This document shows, one piece after another, positions 9,898 to 18,957 of a stretch of DNA of 64,000 nucleotides (its first letter is position 1; every line of letters starts with the position of its first letter). The stretch lies in NCBI RefSeq assembly GCF_001954275.1, contig NZ_MBEU01000032.1, positions 1 through 64,000 on the forward strand, in the 5' to 3' direction. Under the pieces are notes generated by a model. The model was not told the DNA's origin and searched no databases. It saw nothing but the letters and a program-made list of their open reading frames with translations. The stretch comes from Mycobacterium sp. IS-836. GTDB taxonomy: Bacteria > Actinomycetota > Actinomycetes > Mycobacteriales > Mycobacteriaceae. A program made the position numbers and the translations under genes.

Positions 9898-10835
9898 AGC
9901 GCCGAAACCTTCCTTCCGCTGCGCTCACGCTGACCGTCGCCGGCCGTGTCGTAGTGGCGCAGGAAGAGCTCTTCTAGGGTCGGTGGCTGACTGACGAGGC
10001 TGCGCACGCCGGCGTCGCCGAGCACCCGGATGAGTTCCCCCAGGCTTTCGCTGTCGACCTGGGCACGCAACGTGTTGCCGTCGAAGCTGATGTCTTCGAC
10101 ACCTTTGATCCGAGTGAGATCGCCGGGATCGCCGGTCATTTCGGCCTTGATCGAGGTACGGCTGAGATGACGCATCGAGTCCAGCGAACCGCTCTCGATG
10201 GTCCTGCCGGCCCGAATGATGGTCACCCGTTCGCACAGCGCCTCGGTTTCGGCCAGGATGTGGCTGGACAGCAAAACCGTCACACCTCGGTCTCGGGCCT
10301 CGGCGACGCACTGCTGAAATACGTTCTCCATCAACGGGTCCAGCCCGCTGCTGGGTTCGTCCAAAAGCAGCAGACCGGCCCGCGACGAGAAGGCCGAAAT
10401 CAGGGAGACCTTTTGTCGGTTGCCCTTCGAGTACGTGCGCGCCTTCTTGTGCGGGTCGAGGTCGAAGCGCTCGATCAGCTCGTCGCGGCGTTTGTCATCG
10501 ATGCCGCCGCGCATTCGGGCCAGCAGGTCGATCGTCTCGCCGCCGGTCAGTGAGGGCCACAGCGTGACATCGCCCGGCACGTAGGCGATCTGGCGATGCA
10601 ACTCGACGGCATCGGTCCACGGGTCGCCGCCCAGCAGCCGTACGGTTCCGCCGTCGGCCTTCACCAGGCCCAGCAGGATGCGGATGGTGGTGGACTTCCC
10701 GGCGCCGTTGGGTCCGAGGAACCCGTGCACCTCTCCCGCGCGCACCGTCAAGTTCAGGCCGTCCAGCGCTCGCACGGCTCCGAAATTCTTTGTCAGATCC
10801 CGGATTTCGATGGGTGCGGTGTTTTCAGCTGCCAT
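9894..10835 (-). CDS. ABC exporter ATP-binding protein (Rv1218c-like)
   Basis: A 313-residue ATPase with Walker A (GPNGAGKST), a Q-loop region, signature [11 protein letters not shown], Walker B with [14 protein letters not shown] and a switch His in LSSHILAE. The signature YSKGN departs from the usual LSGGQ but is typical of drug-exporter ATPases of this group. The C-terminal 90 residues form the DUF4162-like extension. ATG 10835 has a TCTCCTT-complement ribosome site (AAGGAGA) immediately upstream; a second ATG six codons earlier is less well placed. It overlaps the TetR gene by 11 bases. Confidence 0.9.
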   Translation of the reverse strand: MAAENTAPIEIRDLTKNFGAVRALDGLNLTVRAGEVHGFLGPNGAGKSTTIRILLGLVKADGGTVRLLGGDPWTDAVELHRQIAYVPGDVTLWPSLTGGETIDLLARMRGGIDDKRRDELIERFDLDPHKKARTYSKGNRQKVSLISAFSSRAGLLLLDEPSSGLDPLMENVFQQCVAEARDRGVTVLLSSHILAETEALCERVTIIRAGRTIESGSLDSMRHLSRTSIKAEMTGDPGDLTRIKGVEDISFDGNTLRAQVDSESLGELIRVLGDAGVRSLVSQPPTLEELFLRHYDTAGDGQRERSGRKVSAL

Positions 10836-11463
10836 GTGATTCTCCTTGATCATTTGCGGCCAGAAATGCGTCGTACATGGTGCGGTCGACCATCAGGCCC
10901 TCGGTGTAGATCTCGAGGGCCGGCAGAATCATGTCCCGCGCGTAGTCCCGGAGGACCGCACGCAGATCGGTTGGCGTGTCGTGCATTTGGATGTAGAGCA
11001 GGAGGGCCCCGCCGCCGGTGATGCCGAGATACTTGGCCCTGGCCTTCGGATCGCGGCTGGGTTTGATCGTCCCGGCTCGCACGCCCTCTTCCATGTATTG
11101 TTCGGCGTTCTCAATCATCCTCTGCCACAACACCTTCGCGAGGTCGCCGCCGGTCTGCATGCTGCGCACCAGGTAGGCCGTCATCGGGGCGAATTCCTCG
11201 ATCTCGGCGAGCCGCGCGAACCAGGTGGCCGGGTCGTTCGACCTGATCGTCTCCGACTTGGTGTCGCGGATCTCTTCGGCGATGTATTCGTCGCACGCCT
11301 TGCGCAGGCCGTCCTTCGAGCCGAAGTGATGGATGACCAGCGCGGCGCTAACCCCCGCGGCCTCGGCGATGGCCCGCAGCCCGACGTCGAAGCCGCGCTG
11401 ACCGAACTGCTCGATCGCCGCGTCGCGGATCCGGGCGGCTGCGGTCAGGTCGACTGAACGCAT
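10825..11463 (-). CDS. TetR-family repressor of the ABC exporter (Rv1219c-like)
   Basis: A 212-residue TetR-family regulator with the N-terminal helix-turn-helix [23 protein letters not shown] (abridged span at residues 29-51) and an all-helical ligand domain. Length equals Rv1219c, reported to repress the adjacent exporter genes. It heads the operon tetR-ATPase-permease-ICMT. ATG 11463 is supported by the -10 element TAGTGT seven bases upstream, inside a palindrome that probably serves as its own operator. Confidence 0.9.
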   Translation of the reverse strand: MRSVDLTAAARIRDAAIEQFGQRGFDVGLRAIAEAAGVSAALVIHHFGSKDGLRKACDEYIAEEIRDTKSETIRSNDPATWFARLAEIEEFAPMTAYLVRSMQTGGDLAKVLWQRMIENAEQYMEEGVRAGTIKPSRDPKARAKYLGITGGGALLLYIQMHDTPTDLRAVLRDYARDMILPALEIYTEGLMVDRTMYDAFLAANDQGESHGS

Positions 11464-11479
11464 GTTCAGTACACTAAAC
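11463..11479 (-). promoter_or_regulatory. Leaderless promoter and operator of the TetR-exporter operon
   Basis: GTTCAGTACACTAAAC (11464-11479) is an imperfect palindrome in which all but two symmetric pairs match. On the minus strand it contains TAGTGT (11476-11471), a TANNNT -10 element seven bases before the ATG. A further GTTCAGT half-site follows at 11484-11490. A repressor bound here would cover the -10 and the start codon. Confidence 0.55.
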
Positions 11480-11548
11480 ACGCGTTCAGTCCGACGTCAA
11501 TGAGGCACGCCGTTAGGAATCCGTAAAGAAATCAGCGACGCGCGCCGG

Positions 11549-12223
11549 TCAGTCCCGGACCGCGGCCAGCACGCCGTCGCCGAGGGGCACCAGCGCGGGA
11601 GTGAGCCGCTCGTCCTCGGCGATCAACCGGGCCGCCTCGCGGACCGCGACGACCTCGGCGTCGCGCGCCGCGGGATCGCCGGCGCGCCCGCCCAGCCCGG
11701 CCCGGTGCACCACGATGACACCGCCGGATCGGAGCAACCGCACGCCCTCGACGACGTAGTCGGGCTGGTCGATCGGGTGGGCGTCGACGAACACCAGGTC
11801 ATACGACTGGTCGGCGAGCCGGGTGAGGACCTCTTGGGCGCGGCCGCTGATCAGCCTGGTGCGCGACGGCCCGATGCCGGCTTCGGCGAAGGCCTGCTTG
11901 GCGAGGCGAACGTACTCGGGCTCGATGTCGATCGTGGTCAAGACGCCGTCGTCGCTCATGCCCGACAGCAGCCAGAGTCCGCTGACCCCAGCGCCGGTGC
12001 CCACTTCGGCGACGGCCTTGCCGCCGCTGAGCTTGGCCAGCAGGCTCAGCAGCGCACCCACCGCGGGCGTGACCGCCCCGGCGCCGATGTCCATCGCGCG
12101 CTCGCGGGCGCCCGCCAGGATCGCGTCTTCCGATATCGACCCCTCGGCGTGCGCGGAAAGTGCCTCGGCTCGGCTGGGGGCCGCATGGCCGGGGGCCACC
12201 GCGCCGTTATCGGTACCGTCCAT
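11549..12223 (-). CDS. SAM-dependent O-methyltransferase (Rv1220c-like)
   Basis: A 224-residue class I methyltransferase of the O-methyltransferase family 3 / catechol O-methyltransferase type. The SAM-binding motif [16 protein letters not shown] (about residue 70), the acidic TIDIEPEY and the metal-site region [15 protein letters not shown] are all present. The acceptor is unknown. ATG 12223 has a TACGCT -10 element seven bases upstream, supporting this start. It is divergent from sigE, as in M. tuberculosis. Confidence 0.88.
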   Translation of the reverse strand: MDGTDNGAVAPGHAAPSRAEALSAHAEGSISEDAILAGARERAMDIGAGAVTPAVGALLSLLAKLSGGKAVAEVGTGAGVSGLWLLSGMSDDGVLTTIDIEPEYVRLAKQAFAEAGIGPSRTRLISGRAQEVLTRLADQSYDLVFVDAHPIDQPDYVVEGVRLLRSGGVIVVHRAGLGGRAGDPAARDAEVVAVREAARLIAEDERLTPALVPLGDGVLAAVRD

Positions 12224-12236
12224 GACCGGCAGCGTA
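12223..12236 (-). promoter_or_regulatory. Leaderless promoter of the O-methyltransferase gene
   Basis: On the minus strand TACGCT (12236-12231) fits TANNNT, with a seven-base spacer to the ATG. No Shine-Dalgarno sequence is present. Confidence 0.5.
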
Positions 12237-12330
12237 TGCCGGATTCGCGGTGCAGTAGGTCAGGCGCGCCTGAGCCCGACCACGCCGACACGCCCGGAAG
12301 CCGCGGCGCAACGAAACTCACTGCGCGGTG

Positions 12331-12347
12331 GATACGCCCTGCGTATC
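12331..12347. promoter_or_regulatory. Inverted repeat in the sigE upstream region
   Basis: GATACGC-CCT-GCGTATC is a perfect 7-3-7 inverted repeat, about 90 bases before the sigE start. It may be an operator or, if transcribed, a hairpin. Confidence 0.45.
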
Positions 12348-12363
12348 GCAGGTAACGATATGG

Positions 12364-12384
12364 TTTCTCAGCCAAACCTCAGTG
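12364..12384 (+). promoter_or_regulatory. Candidate MprA binding site upstream of sigE
   Basis: Two CTCAG motifs (12367-12371 and 12378-12382) lie as direct repeats eleven bases apart, one helical turn, within TTTCTCAG-CCAAA-CCTCAGTG. MprA, the response regulator of the MprAB envelope-stress system, is known to bind paired direct repeats containing CTCAG and to control sigE in M. tuberculosis. TATGGT (12359-12364) overlaps its left edge and could be a -10. Confidence 0.55.
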
Positions 12385-12393
12385 TGCTCCTAT

Positions 12394-12417
12394 GTCGCGC
12401 ATACGCCGATGCGCGAC
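12394..12417 (+). promoter_or_regulatory. Stem-loop just upstream of the sigE start
   Basis: GTCGCGCAT-ACGCCG-ATGCGCGAC is a perfect 9-6-9 inverted repeat ending nine bases before ATG 12427. In RNA this would be a stable GC-rich hairpin right where a ribosome must load; no Shine-Dalgarno sequence is visible between it and the ATG. Confidence 0.6.
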
Positions 12418-12426
12418 GGTTTGCCT

Positions 12427-13185
12427 ATGGAACGCGGCGGGTACTGGACCGGGAATACACAGTGGCGAGTTCGCGTTGCCGCTGACGAATTATCAGACCC
12501 TGACGCCAGGGCGAACCCGGAGGACCCAATCATCACCACGCTTTTGAGCCCGAGCAGCATGTCTCACGCGCAGGAGTGCCGAGACGACGAGTGGGTGGAA
12601 ACGCCCGACGCGTTGCAGGGAACGGCGGTGTTCGATGCGACCGGGGACAAGGCAACCATGCCGTCGTGGGACGAGCTGGTGCGCCAGCACGCCGACCGCG
12701 TCTACCGGCTGGCCTACCGGCTGTCGGGCAACCAGCATGACGCCGAGGACCTGACGCAGGAGACGTTCATCCGCGTCTTCCGGTCGGTGCAGAACTACCA
12801 GCCCGGAACCTTCGAGGGCTGGTTGCACCGCATCACCACCAACTTGTTCCTCGACATGGTCCGCCGGCGCGCCCGCATCCGGATGGAAGCGTTGCCCGAG
12901 GACTACGACCGGGTTCCCGCCGACGAACCGAACCCCGAGCAGATCTACCACGACTCGCGGCTCGGCCCCGACCTGCAGGCCGCCCTGGATTCGCTGCCAC
13001 CGGAGTTTCGTGCCGCGGTGGTGCTGTGTGACATCGAAGGTCTGTCCTACGAGGAGATCGGTGCCACCCTGGGCGTCAAGCTGGGCACCGTGCGCAGCCG
13101 CATCCACCGCGGGCGTCAGGCGCTGCGCGACTACCTGGCGGCGCACCACGAAAACGGCGGTGCGCTGCACACCAAGTCGGCGTAA
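12427..13185 (+). CDS. sigE: ECF sigma factor SigE
   Basis: SigE directs the response to envelope stress, heat and phagocytosis. The 252-residue protein has sigma region 2 ([30 protein letters not shown], then [15 protein letters not shown]) and region 4 ([24 protein letters not shown] abridged, then [19 protein letters not shown]). The core is essentially that of M. tuberculosis SigE, while the first 60 residues diverge. ATG 12427 gives a similar length to Rv1221 (257), but shorter products from downstream starts (for example 12559 or 12658) are plausible, since M. tuberculosis sigE is known to use several starts. rseA and htrA follow. Confidence 0.93.
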   Translation: MERGGYWTGNTQWRVRVAADELSDPDARANPEDPIITTLLSPSSMSHAQECRDDEWVETPDALQGTAVFDATGDKATMPSWDELVRQHADRVYRLAYRLSGNQHDAEDLTQETFIRVFRSVQNYQPGTFEGWLHRITTNLFLDMVRRRARIRMEALPEDYDRVPADEPNPEQIYHDSRLGPDLQAALDSLPPEFRAAVVLCDIEGLSYEEIGATLGVKLGTVRSRIHRGRQALRDYLAAHHENGGALHTKSA

Positions 13186-13317
13186 TACGGCGGGTCATCC
13201 GCTGCGCGAGTCGGCTCACGCGCGGTGACAATAGTGCAGCGTTGGGGTCTCGAGGCGGGTGTTCGGCGCTTCGTCGCGCTACATTCGAGGGGTACGTAGC
13301 AGCGAAAGGAGCTGGTG

Positions 13318-13710
13318 ATGTCCGAGCGAGGACATGTGTTCCGCCGCGCGTTCTCCTGGCTCCCCGCCCAATTCGCCTCCCAAAGCGATGCGCCCGTCGG
13401 CGCGCCGCGCCGGTTCGGCTCGACCGAGCATTTGTCCGTCGAGGCGATCGCGGCTTTCGTCGACGGCGAACTGCGGATGAACGCCCATCTGCGGGCCGCC
13501 CATCACCTCTCGCTTTGCCCGCAATGCGCGGCCGAGGTCGAAGATCAGAGCCGGGCGCGTGCCGCACTGCGCGACTCGCAGCCGATCCGTATCCCCAGCG
13601 GGTTGCTCGGAATGCTGGCGGATATTCCGCACAGTTCGCCCGATGACACCTCCCGGCTGCCCGACGGATTCGCCGACCGCGACGCGCGCAACCGGCGCAA
13701 GCGCTCCTAG
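13318..13710 (+). CDS. rseA: Anti-sigma factor RseA (SigE-specific)
   Basis: A 130-residue soluble zinc-associated anti-sigma factor. The HxxxCxxC motif is seen in HHLSLCPQC (about residue 65), preceded by HLSVEAIAAFVDGELRMN, the helix that packs against the sigma factor. Binding of SigE is redox-sensitive in the M. tuberculosis homologue Rv1222. ATG 13318 is chosen over GTG 13315; both lie eight to ten bases after AAAGGA. The tail is shorter than in M. tuberculosis. A TACATT hexamer (13281-13286) upstream is a possible own promoter, since 132 bases separate it from sigE. Confidence 0.92.
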   Translation: MSERGHVFRRAFSWLPAQFASQSDAPVGAPRRFGSTEHLSVEAIAAFVDGELRMNAHLRAAHHLSLCPQCAAEVEDQSRARAALRDSQPIRIPSGLLGMLADIPHSSPDDTSRLPDGFADRDARNRRKRS

Positions 13711-13833
13711 CTTGAGTCCCCGTAATCGGAAAACCGTGGATACTAGGGTGGACACGGACAATGCCGTGCCTGGTGCTCGCCCGGTAAAGGGCCCTGTATT
13801 AGGCGGTTTTCGAGCGCTCAGACGAGGATTTAA

Positions 13834-15357
<1,524 letters not shown>

Positions 15358-15753
15358 GTGTTCGCGAACCTCAGCTGGGAGCACATCCTGGTCCTCGTGG
15401 TGGTCGGGCTGGTGATCCTTGGGCCGGAGCGATTGCCGGGCGCCATCCGGTGGACGTCGAACGCGCTGCGCCAGGCCCGGGACTACTTCAGCGGCATGAC
15501 GAGCCAGCTGCGCCAGGACCTCGGACCCGAGTTCGACGATCTGCGTGCCCCGCTGAGCGAGCTGCAGAGACTACGCGGCATGACACCCCGCGCCGCGCTG
15601 ACCAAACACCTGCTCGACGGCGACGACTCCTTCCTCACCGGCAATTTCGACCGGCCGGTCAACGGCGTCCCCGCGAAGCCGGCGGAGCCTTCCTCGCCGG
15701 CGGCGCAGCCGCAGGCCCCCGGCCACACGCCGTTCGACACCGACGCGACCTGA
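15358..15753 (+). CDS. tatB: Twin-arginine translocase subunit TatB
   Basis: A 131-residue protein with a short N-terminal membrane segment ([20 protein letters not shown] abridged), the conserved GPERLPG hinge and an amphipathic helix ([16 protein letters not shown]), then a long polar, Pro-rich tail. It is the TatBC receptor component for export of folded proteins. GTG 15358 follows directly on the htrA stop, so translation is coupled. In M. tuberculosis several genes lie between tatB and mrp; here only four bases separate the two convergent stops. Confidence 0.93.
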   Translation: MFANLSWEHILVLVVVGLVILGPERLPGAIRWTSNALRQARDYFSGMTSQLRQDLGPEFDDLRAPLSELQRLRGMTPRAALTKHLLDGDDSFLTGNFDRPVNGVPAKPAEPSSPAAQPQAPGHTPFDTDAT

Positions 15754-15757
15754 GTAG

Positions 15758-16915
15758 TCAGCGCTTGGTCGGATCGAGGCCCAGCGACACTCCGGCCAGG
15801 CCGCGCCGCCGCGTCGACAAGCCGTCGGCGACACCGCGCAGCGCCTTGCCCACCGGCGAGTCGGGCGCGCTCAGCACGATCGGCAGCCCGGCGTCACCGG
15901 CGGCGACCAGCGCGGGGTCTAGCGGGATCTGGCCCAGCAGCGGCACGTCGGCGCCGGTGGCCCGCGACAGGCGTTCGGCGACCTGCTGGCCGCCCCCCTC
16001 GCCGAAGACCTGCAGCGTCGAGCCGTCCGGCAGCATCAGGCCCGACATGTCTTCCACGACGCCGGCGATGCGCTGACGGGTCTGCAGCGCGATGCTGCCG
16101 GCCCGCTCGGCGACCTCGGCCGCGGCCAGCTGGGGCGTGGTGACCACCAGAATCTCGGCGTTCGGGATCAGCTGGGCCACCGAGATGGCGATGTCGCCGG
16201 TGCCCGGCGGCAGGTCCAGCAGCAGCACGTCCAGATCGCCCCAGTAGACGTCGGCCAGGAACTGTTGCAGCGCGCGGTGCAGCATGGGCCCCCGCCAGAC
16301 CACCGGCGTGTTTCCCTCGGTGAACTGCGCGATCGAGATGACCTTCACCTCGTGGGCGATCGGCGGCAGGATCATCGACTCGACCTGGGTGGGCCGGGCG
16401 GTGGTGCCCATCATCCGCGGGATGGAATGGCCGTGGATATCCGCGTCGAGCACGCCCACCGCCAGGCCGCGCGCGGCCATCGCCGCGGCGAGGTTCACCG
16501 TGACGGTCGACTTGCCAACGCCGCCCTTGCCGGACGCGACGGCGTAGACCCGGGTCGTGGAGCTCGGCTGGGCGAACGGGATGACGGGCTCGCGGGCATC
16601 GCCACGCAACTGCTTGCGCAGCTCGGTGCGCTGTTCGTCGCTCATCACGTCCAGGCTGACCTTCACCGCGCCGGTGCCGGGAACGTCGGCGACGGCCTCG
16701 GTTACCCGCTCGCTGATTTCGCTCTTCTTCGGGCAGCCGGCGATGGTCAGGTAGATCGTCACGTGCACGCCGCCGTCGGGGGCGACGTCGATGCTCTTGA
16801 CCATCCCGAGTTCGGTGATGGGACGCCGCAATTCGGGGTCGATCACCTTGCTCAGGGCGGTGCGGATGGTTGCGCTCAGGTCGGCTTGCGAACCGGCGGG
16901 GTCATGACGGGACAT
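15758..16915 (-). CDS. mrp: Mrp/NBP35-type Fe-S cluster carrier ATPase
   Basis: A 385-residue P-loop protein. The N-terminal MIP18-like domain (residues 10-90, with VIDPELRRPITELGMV and the Cys in IAGCPKKSEI) is followed by the deviant Walker A ASGKGGVGKST, DADIHGHSIPRMMG and LLLDLPPGTGD. ApbC/Mrp proteins carry iron-sulfur clusters to client enzymes. The C-terminal CxxC present in many family members is not obvious here, as in other mycobacterial Mrp proteins. TACACT lies eight bases before ATG 16915 and five before GTG 16918, so the mRNA may be leaderless or nearly so. Confidence 0.92.
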   Translation of the reverse strand: MSRHDPAGSQADLSATIRTALSKVIDPELRRPITELGMVKSIDVAPDGGVHVTIYLTIAGCPKKSEISERVTEAVADVPGTGAVKVSLDVMSDEQRTELRKQLRGDAREPVIPFAQPSSTTRVYAVASGKGGVGKSTVTVNLAAAMAARGLAVGVLDADIHGHSIPRMMGTTARPTQVESMILPPIAHEVKVISIAQFTEGNTPVVWRGPMLHRALQQFLADVYWGDLDVLLLDLPPGTGDIAISVAQLIPNAEILVVTTPQLAAAEVAERAGSIALQTRQRIAGVVEDMSGLMLPDGSTLQVFGEGGGQQVAERLSRATGADVPLLGQIPLDPALVAAGDAGLPIVLSAPDSPVGKALRGVADGLSTRRRGLAGVSLGLDPTKR

Positions 16916-16949
16916 CACCGCCGAGTGTAGGCGGCCGGTCGGCCGAGGG

Positions 16950-18287
16950 TCAGGCCGCCGGGGCCGCTGCCGGCTGGTTGCCCGCAGCGTTCGACACCGG
17001 GCCGGCCGGCCTGGGTGACGCCGAGGCGCTCGGCGAAGCCGCGGCGGGGCCGGCCACCGGCGGCGCGGCCGGCGGGACGGCATCGGGCGGCGGTGGGGCT
17101 AGCGGCGGTGGGGCTAGCGGCGGTGGCGGTGCCGGTGGGGGAGCCGGCGGGCCGAACTGCGGTCCGGCTTGCGGCGAGCTTTGCGGGCCGATGCAGATCA
17201 GCGTGCAGCCGGGCTGTCGTGTCTGCGCCGGTGCCCCGGTGTTGGGCGACTGCCACGGGAACATCGGTGGCTGGCCGAGAGGCTGCTGCGGGCCGAAATC
17301 GATCAGCGGCATCCGCGCCAGCGGATCGTCGATGGGCAGGCCGTTGATGTTCATCGGCAGGTTGGGGCCCAGCCCCTCCGGGTGCTCGTCGTGCGCGTCG
17401 CCGAGCGGCGGCGGCGGACCGGTGATCGGCGGCAGGTCGACCGGGACGACGCCGGTCGCGTAGGCCGCCGCCCAGCCCAGCACGTTCTGGGCGTAGGGCA
17501 TCGAGTTGTTGTAGCGCAGGATCGCGGACATCACCTGCGCCGGGTCGCGCAGGTTGAGCCCGCCGCTGCACAGGTAGCGGGCGGCCGCGAGCGTGGCGTC
17601 GAACAGGTTCTGCGGGTCGGCGGTGCCATCGCCCTTGCCGTCCGAGGCGTAGCGGGCCCAGGTGCCGGGCAGGAACTGCATCGGTCCCATCGCGCGGGCG
17701 TAGGTCGGGCGGTTGCCGACGCTGCTCTGCAGGATGACCTCGTTGCCGGGCAGCGTGCCGTCAAGAGCGGGTCCGTATATCGGAACGACCGCGGTACCGC
17801 GCGCGTCGACGGCGCCGCCGCCGGCGTGGCCCGACTCGATGCGCCCGATCCCGGCCAGCAGGTTCCAGCTGATGCCGCAGCCGGGGGCCTCGGCGGCCAT
17901 CTTCTGTTCGGCACTGCGGTAGGCCGTCAGCGCGATCGTCGGGATGCCCAGCGCGCCGGGCGCATTCACGATCCTCGGCGGCGGCGGCGCCGAGGCGGCG
18001 CCCGCGGCGACATGGAAGGCGGTCGGCGCATGCTCGATCGCGATGACGGCCGGGCCGGACAGGTCAGGCACAGCGGGGGAAACCGCAGCTACCGGGCTTA
18101 CGACGGCATGCACGGACGGGATTGGGCCCTTGCCGTGCAACGGCGGAGCCGCCGCGCCAACCGCCCCGGCTAACACCAACGGAGTAATCACGGCTACCCC
18201 GAATGCCGGTGTCCGCGTTACGCCGGCTGCCCGATTCGCGGCCGCCGCGGCGGCCGGGCGTGCACCCCAGCGTCCCCCTATGCGCAC
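16950..18287 (-). CDS. Secreted lytic transglycosylase (Rv1230c-like)
   Basis: A 445-residue exported murein hydrolase. After a basic, Ala-rich N-terminus with one signal/anchor helix (about 25-50), the transglycosylase domain (about 125-270) shows the catalytic Glu in LAGIGRIESGHAG, then GPMQFLPGTWARYASDG and ILRYNNSMPYAQNVL. The C-terminal third is very Pro-rich and low in complexity, with repeated APPPL units, and is probably a cell-wall spacer. GTG 18287 is the first plausible start; the true start may be downstream nearer the signal helix. A direct repeat and a 17-base palindrome lie upstream. Confidence 0.85.
   Translation of the reverse strand: MRIGGRWGARPAAAAAANRAAGVTRTPAFGVAVITPLVLAGAVGAAAPPLHGKGPIPSVHAVVSPVAAVSPAVPDLSGPAVIAIEHAPTAFHVAAGAASAPPPPRIVNAPGALGIPTIALTAYRSAEQKMAAEAPGCGISWNLLAGIGRIESGHAGGGAVDARGTAVVPIYGPALDGTLPGNEVILQSSVGNRPTYARAMGPMQFLPGTWARYASDGKGDGTADPQNLFDATLAAARYLCSGGLNLRDPAQVMSAILRYNNSMPYAQNVLGWAAAYATGVVPVDLPPITGPPPPLGDAHDEHPEGLGPNLPMNINGLPIDDPLARMPLIDFGPQQPLGQPPMFPWQSPNTGAPAQTRQPGCTLICIGPQSSPQAGPQFGPPAPPPAPPPPLAPPPLAPPPPDAVPPAAPPVAGPAAASPSASASPRPAGPVSNAAGNQPAAAPAA
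17089..17133 (-). repeat. 15-bp tandem repeat in the transglycosylase tail
   Basis: GGCGGTGGGGCTAGC occurs twice exactly (17089-17103, 17104-17118) and a degenerate third copy follows. It encodes the Pro-Leu-Ala-Pro-Pro repeats and keeps the reading frame, so copy number could vary between strains. Confidence 0.6.
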
Positions 18288-18300
18288 TCGACCGTCCTAA

Positions 18301-18337
18301 GTATGTGAGCTGCCGGATGAGTATGTGAGCTGCCGGA
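18301..18337. repeat. Tandem direct repeat upstream of the transglycosylase gene
   Basis: GTATGTGAGCTGCCGGA occurs twice without mismatch (18301-18317 and 18321-18337), a 20-base period. The copies begin 13 bases before the GTG start of the downstream minus-strand gene, so they fall in its promoter or leader. Confidence 0.7.
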
Positions 18338-18375
18338 AACCTCTTCTTAGCCTCGTGAACTTGTCACCCTACATA

Positions 18376-18392
18376 ACTCCCGTTACGGGAGT
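18376..18392. promoter_or_regulatory. 17-bp perfect palindrome, operator candidate
   Basis: ACTCCCGT-T-ACGGGAGT is a perfect palindrome around one central base. It is about 90 bases upstream of the transglycosylase start and beyond the end of the DUF1003 gene. The regulator is unknown; on the minus strand it contains CGTAACG, loosely like half-sites reported for MtrA, which is only a suggestion. Confidence 0.5.
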
Positions 18393-18414
18393 GGCGCAAT
18401 GGTTGATTTGCGAT

Positions 18415-18957
18415 TCATCTTGATTTCTTGGCGGCCCGCTCCAGGTCATCGCGCGCCTGCGCGGTCCCGTCGTCCGTGGTTTCCCGCTGTAGATCGGTTA
18501 GCAGGGTGCGGAGATCCTCGAGCTCGTGACGCAGGTACTCGCGGGTCACCACCTCGCCAACAGCCAGGCGCAGCGCGGCCAGCTCCCGCGCCAGATACTC
18601 GGTGTCGGCCTTGGTTTGCGCGGCGCGACGGCGGTCCTCTTCGAGCGCCACCCGGTCGCGGTTCTCCTGCCGGTTCTGCGCGAGCAGAATCAGCGGTGCC
18701 GCGTAGGCGGCCTGGGTGGAGAAAGCCAGGTTAAGCAGGATGAACGGGTATGGGTCCCAGCGCAGGGAGGCGGCGGATACGTTCAGCACGATCCACCCGA
18801 TCACGATGATGGTTTGAATCAGCAGGTAGCGGCCGGTGCCGAAGAACCGCGCGATGGACTCGGTGATCTGGCCGACGGTCTCGGGGTCCAGCCGCGGCGA
18901 ATACCTGCGCGATGTCCGCGGGGTATACAGCCTTCGCGGTGCCGTGGATCTGCTCAC
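18415..18957 (-). CDS. DUF1003 membrane protein
   Basis: A 180-residue protein with the DUF1003 domain: GQITESIARFFGTGRYLLIQT, two membrane segments (about 50-70 and 80-100), AFSTQAAYAAPLILLAQNRQ, then a long charged helix (about 105-180) likely to form a coiled coil. It corresponds to Rv1231c. GTG 18957 overlaps the upstream MgtE-like gene by four bases and restores the M. tuberculosis length; a longer reading frame upstream lies inside that gene and is not coding. Function unknown. Confidence 0.85.
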   Translation of the reverse strand: MSRSTAPRRLYTPRTSRRYSPRLDPETVGQITESIARFFGTGRYLLIQTIIVIGWIVLNVSAASLRWDPYPFILLNLAFSTQAAYAAPLILLAQNRQENRDRVALEEDRRRAAQTKADTEYLARELAALRLAVGEVVTREYLRHELEDLRTLLTDLQRETTDDGTAQARDDLERAAKKSR

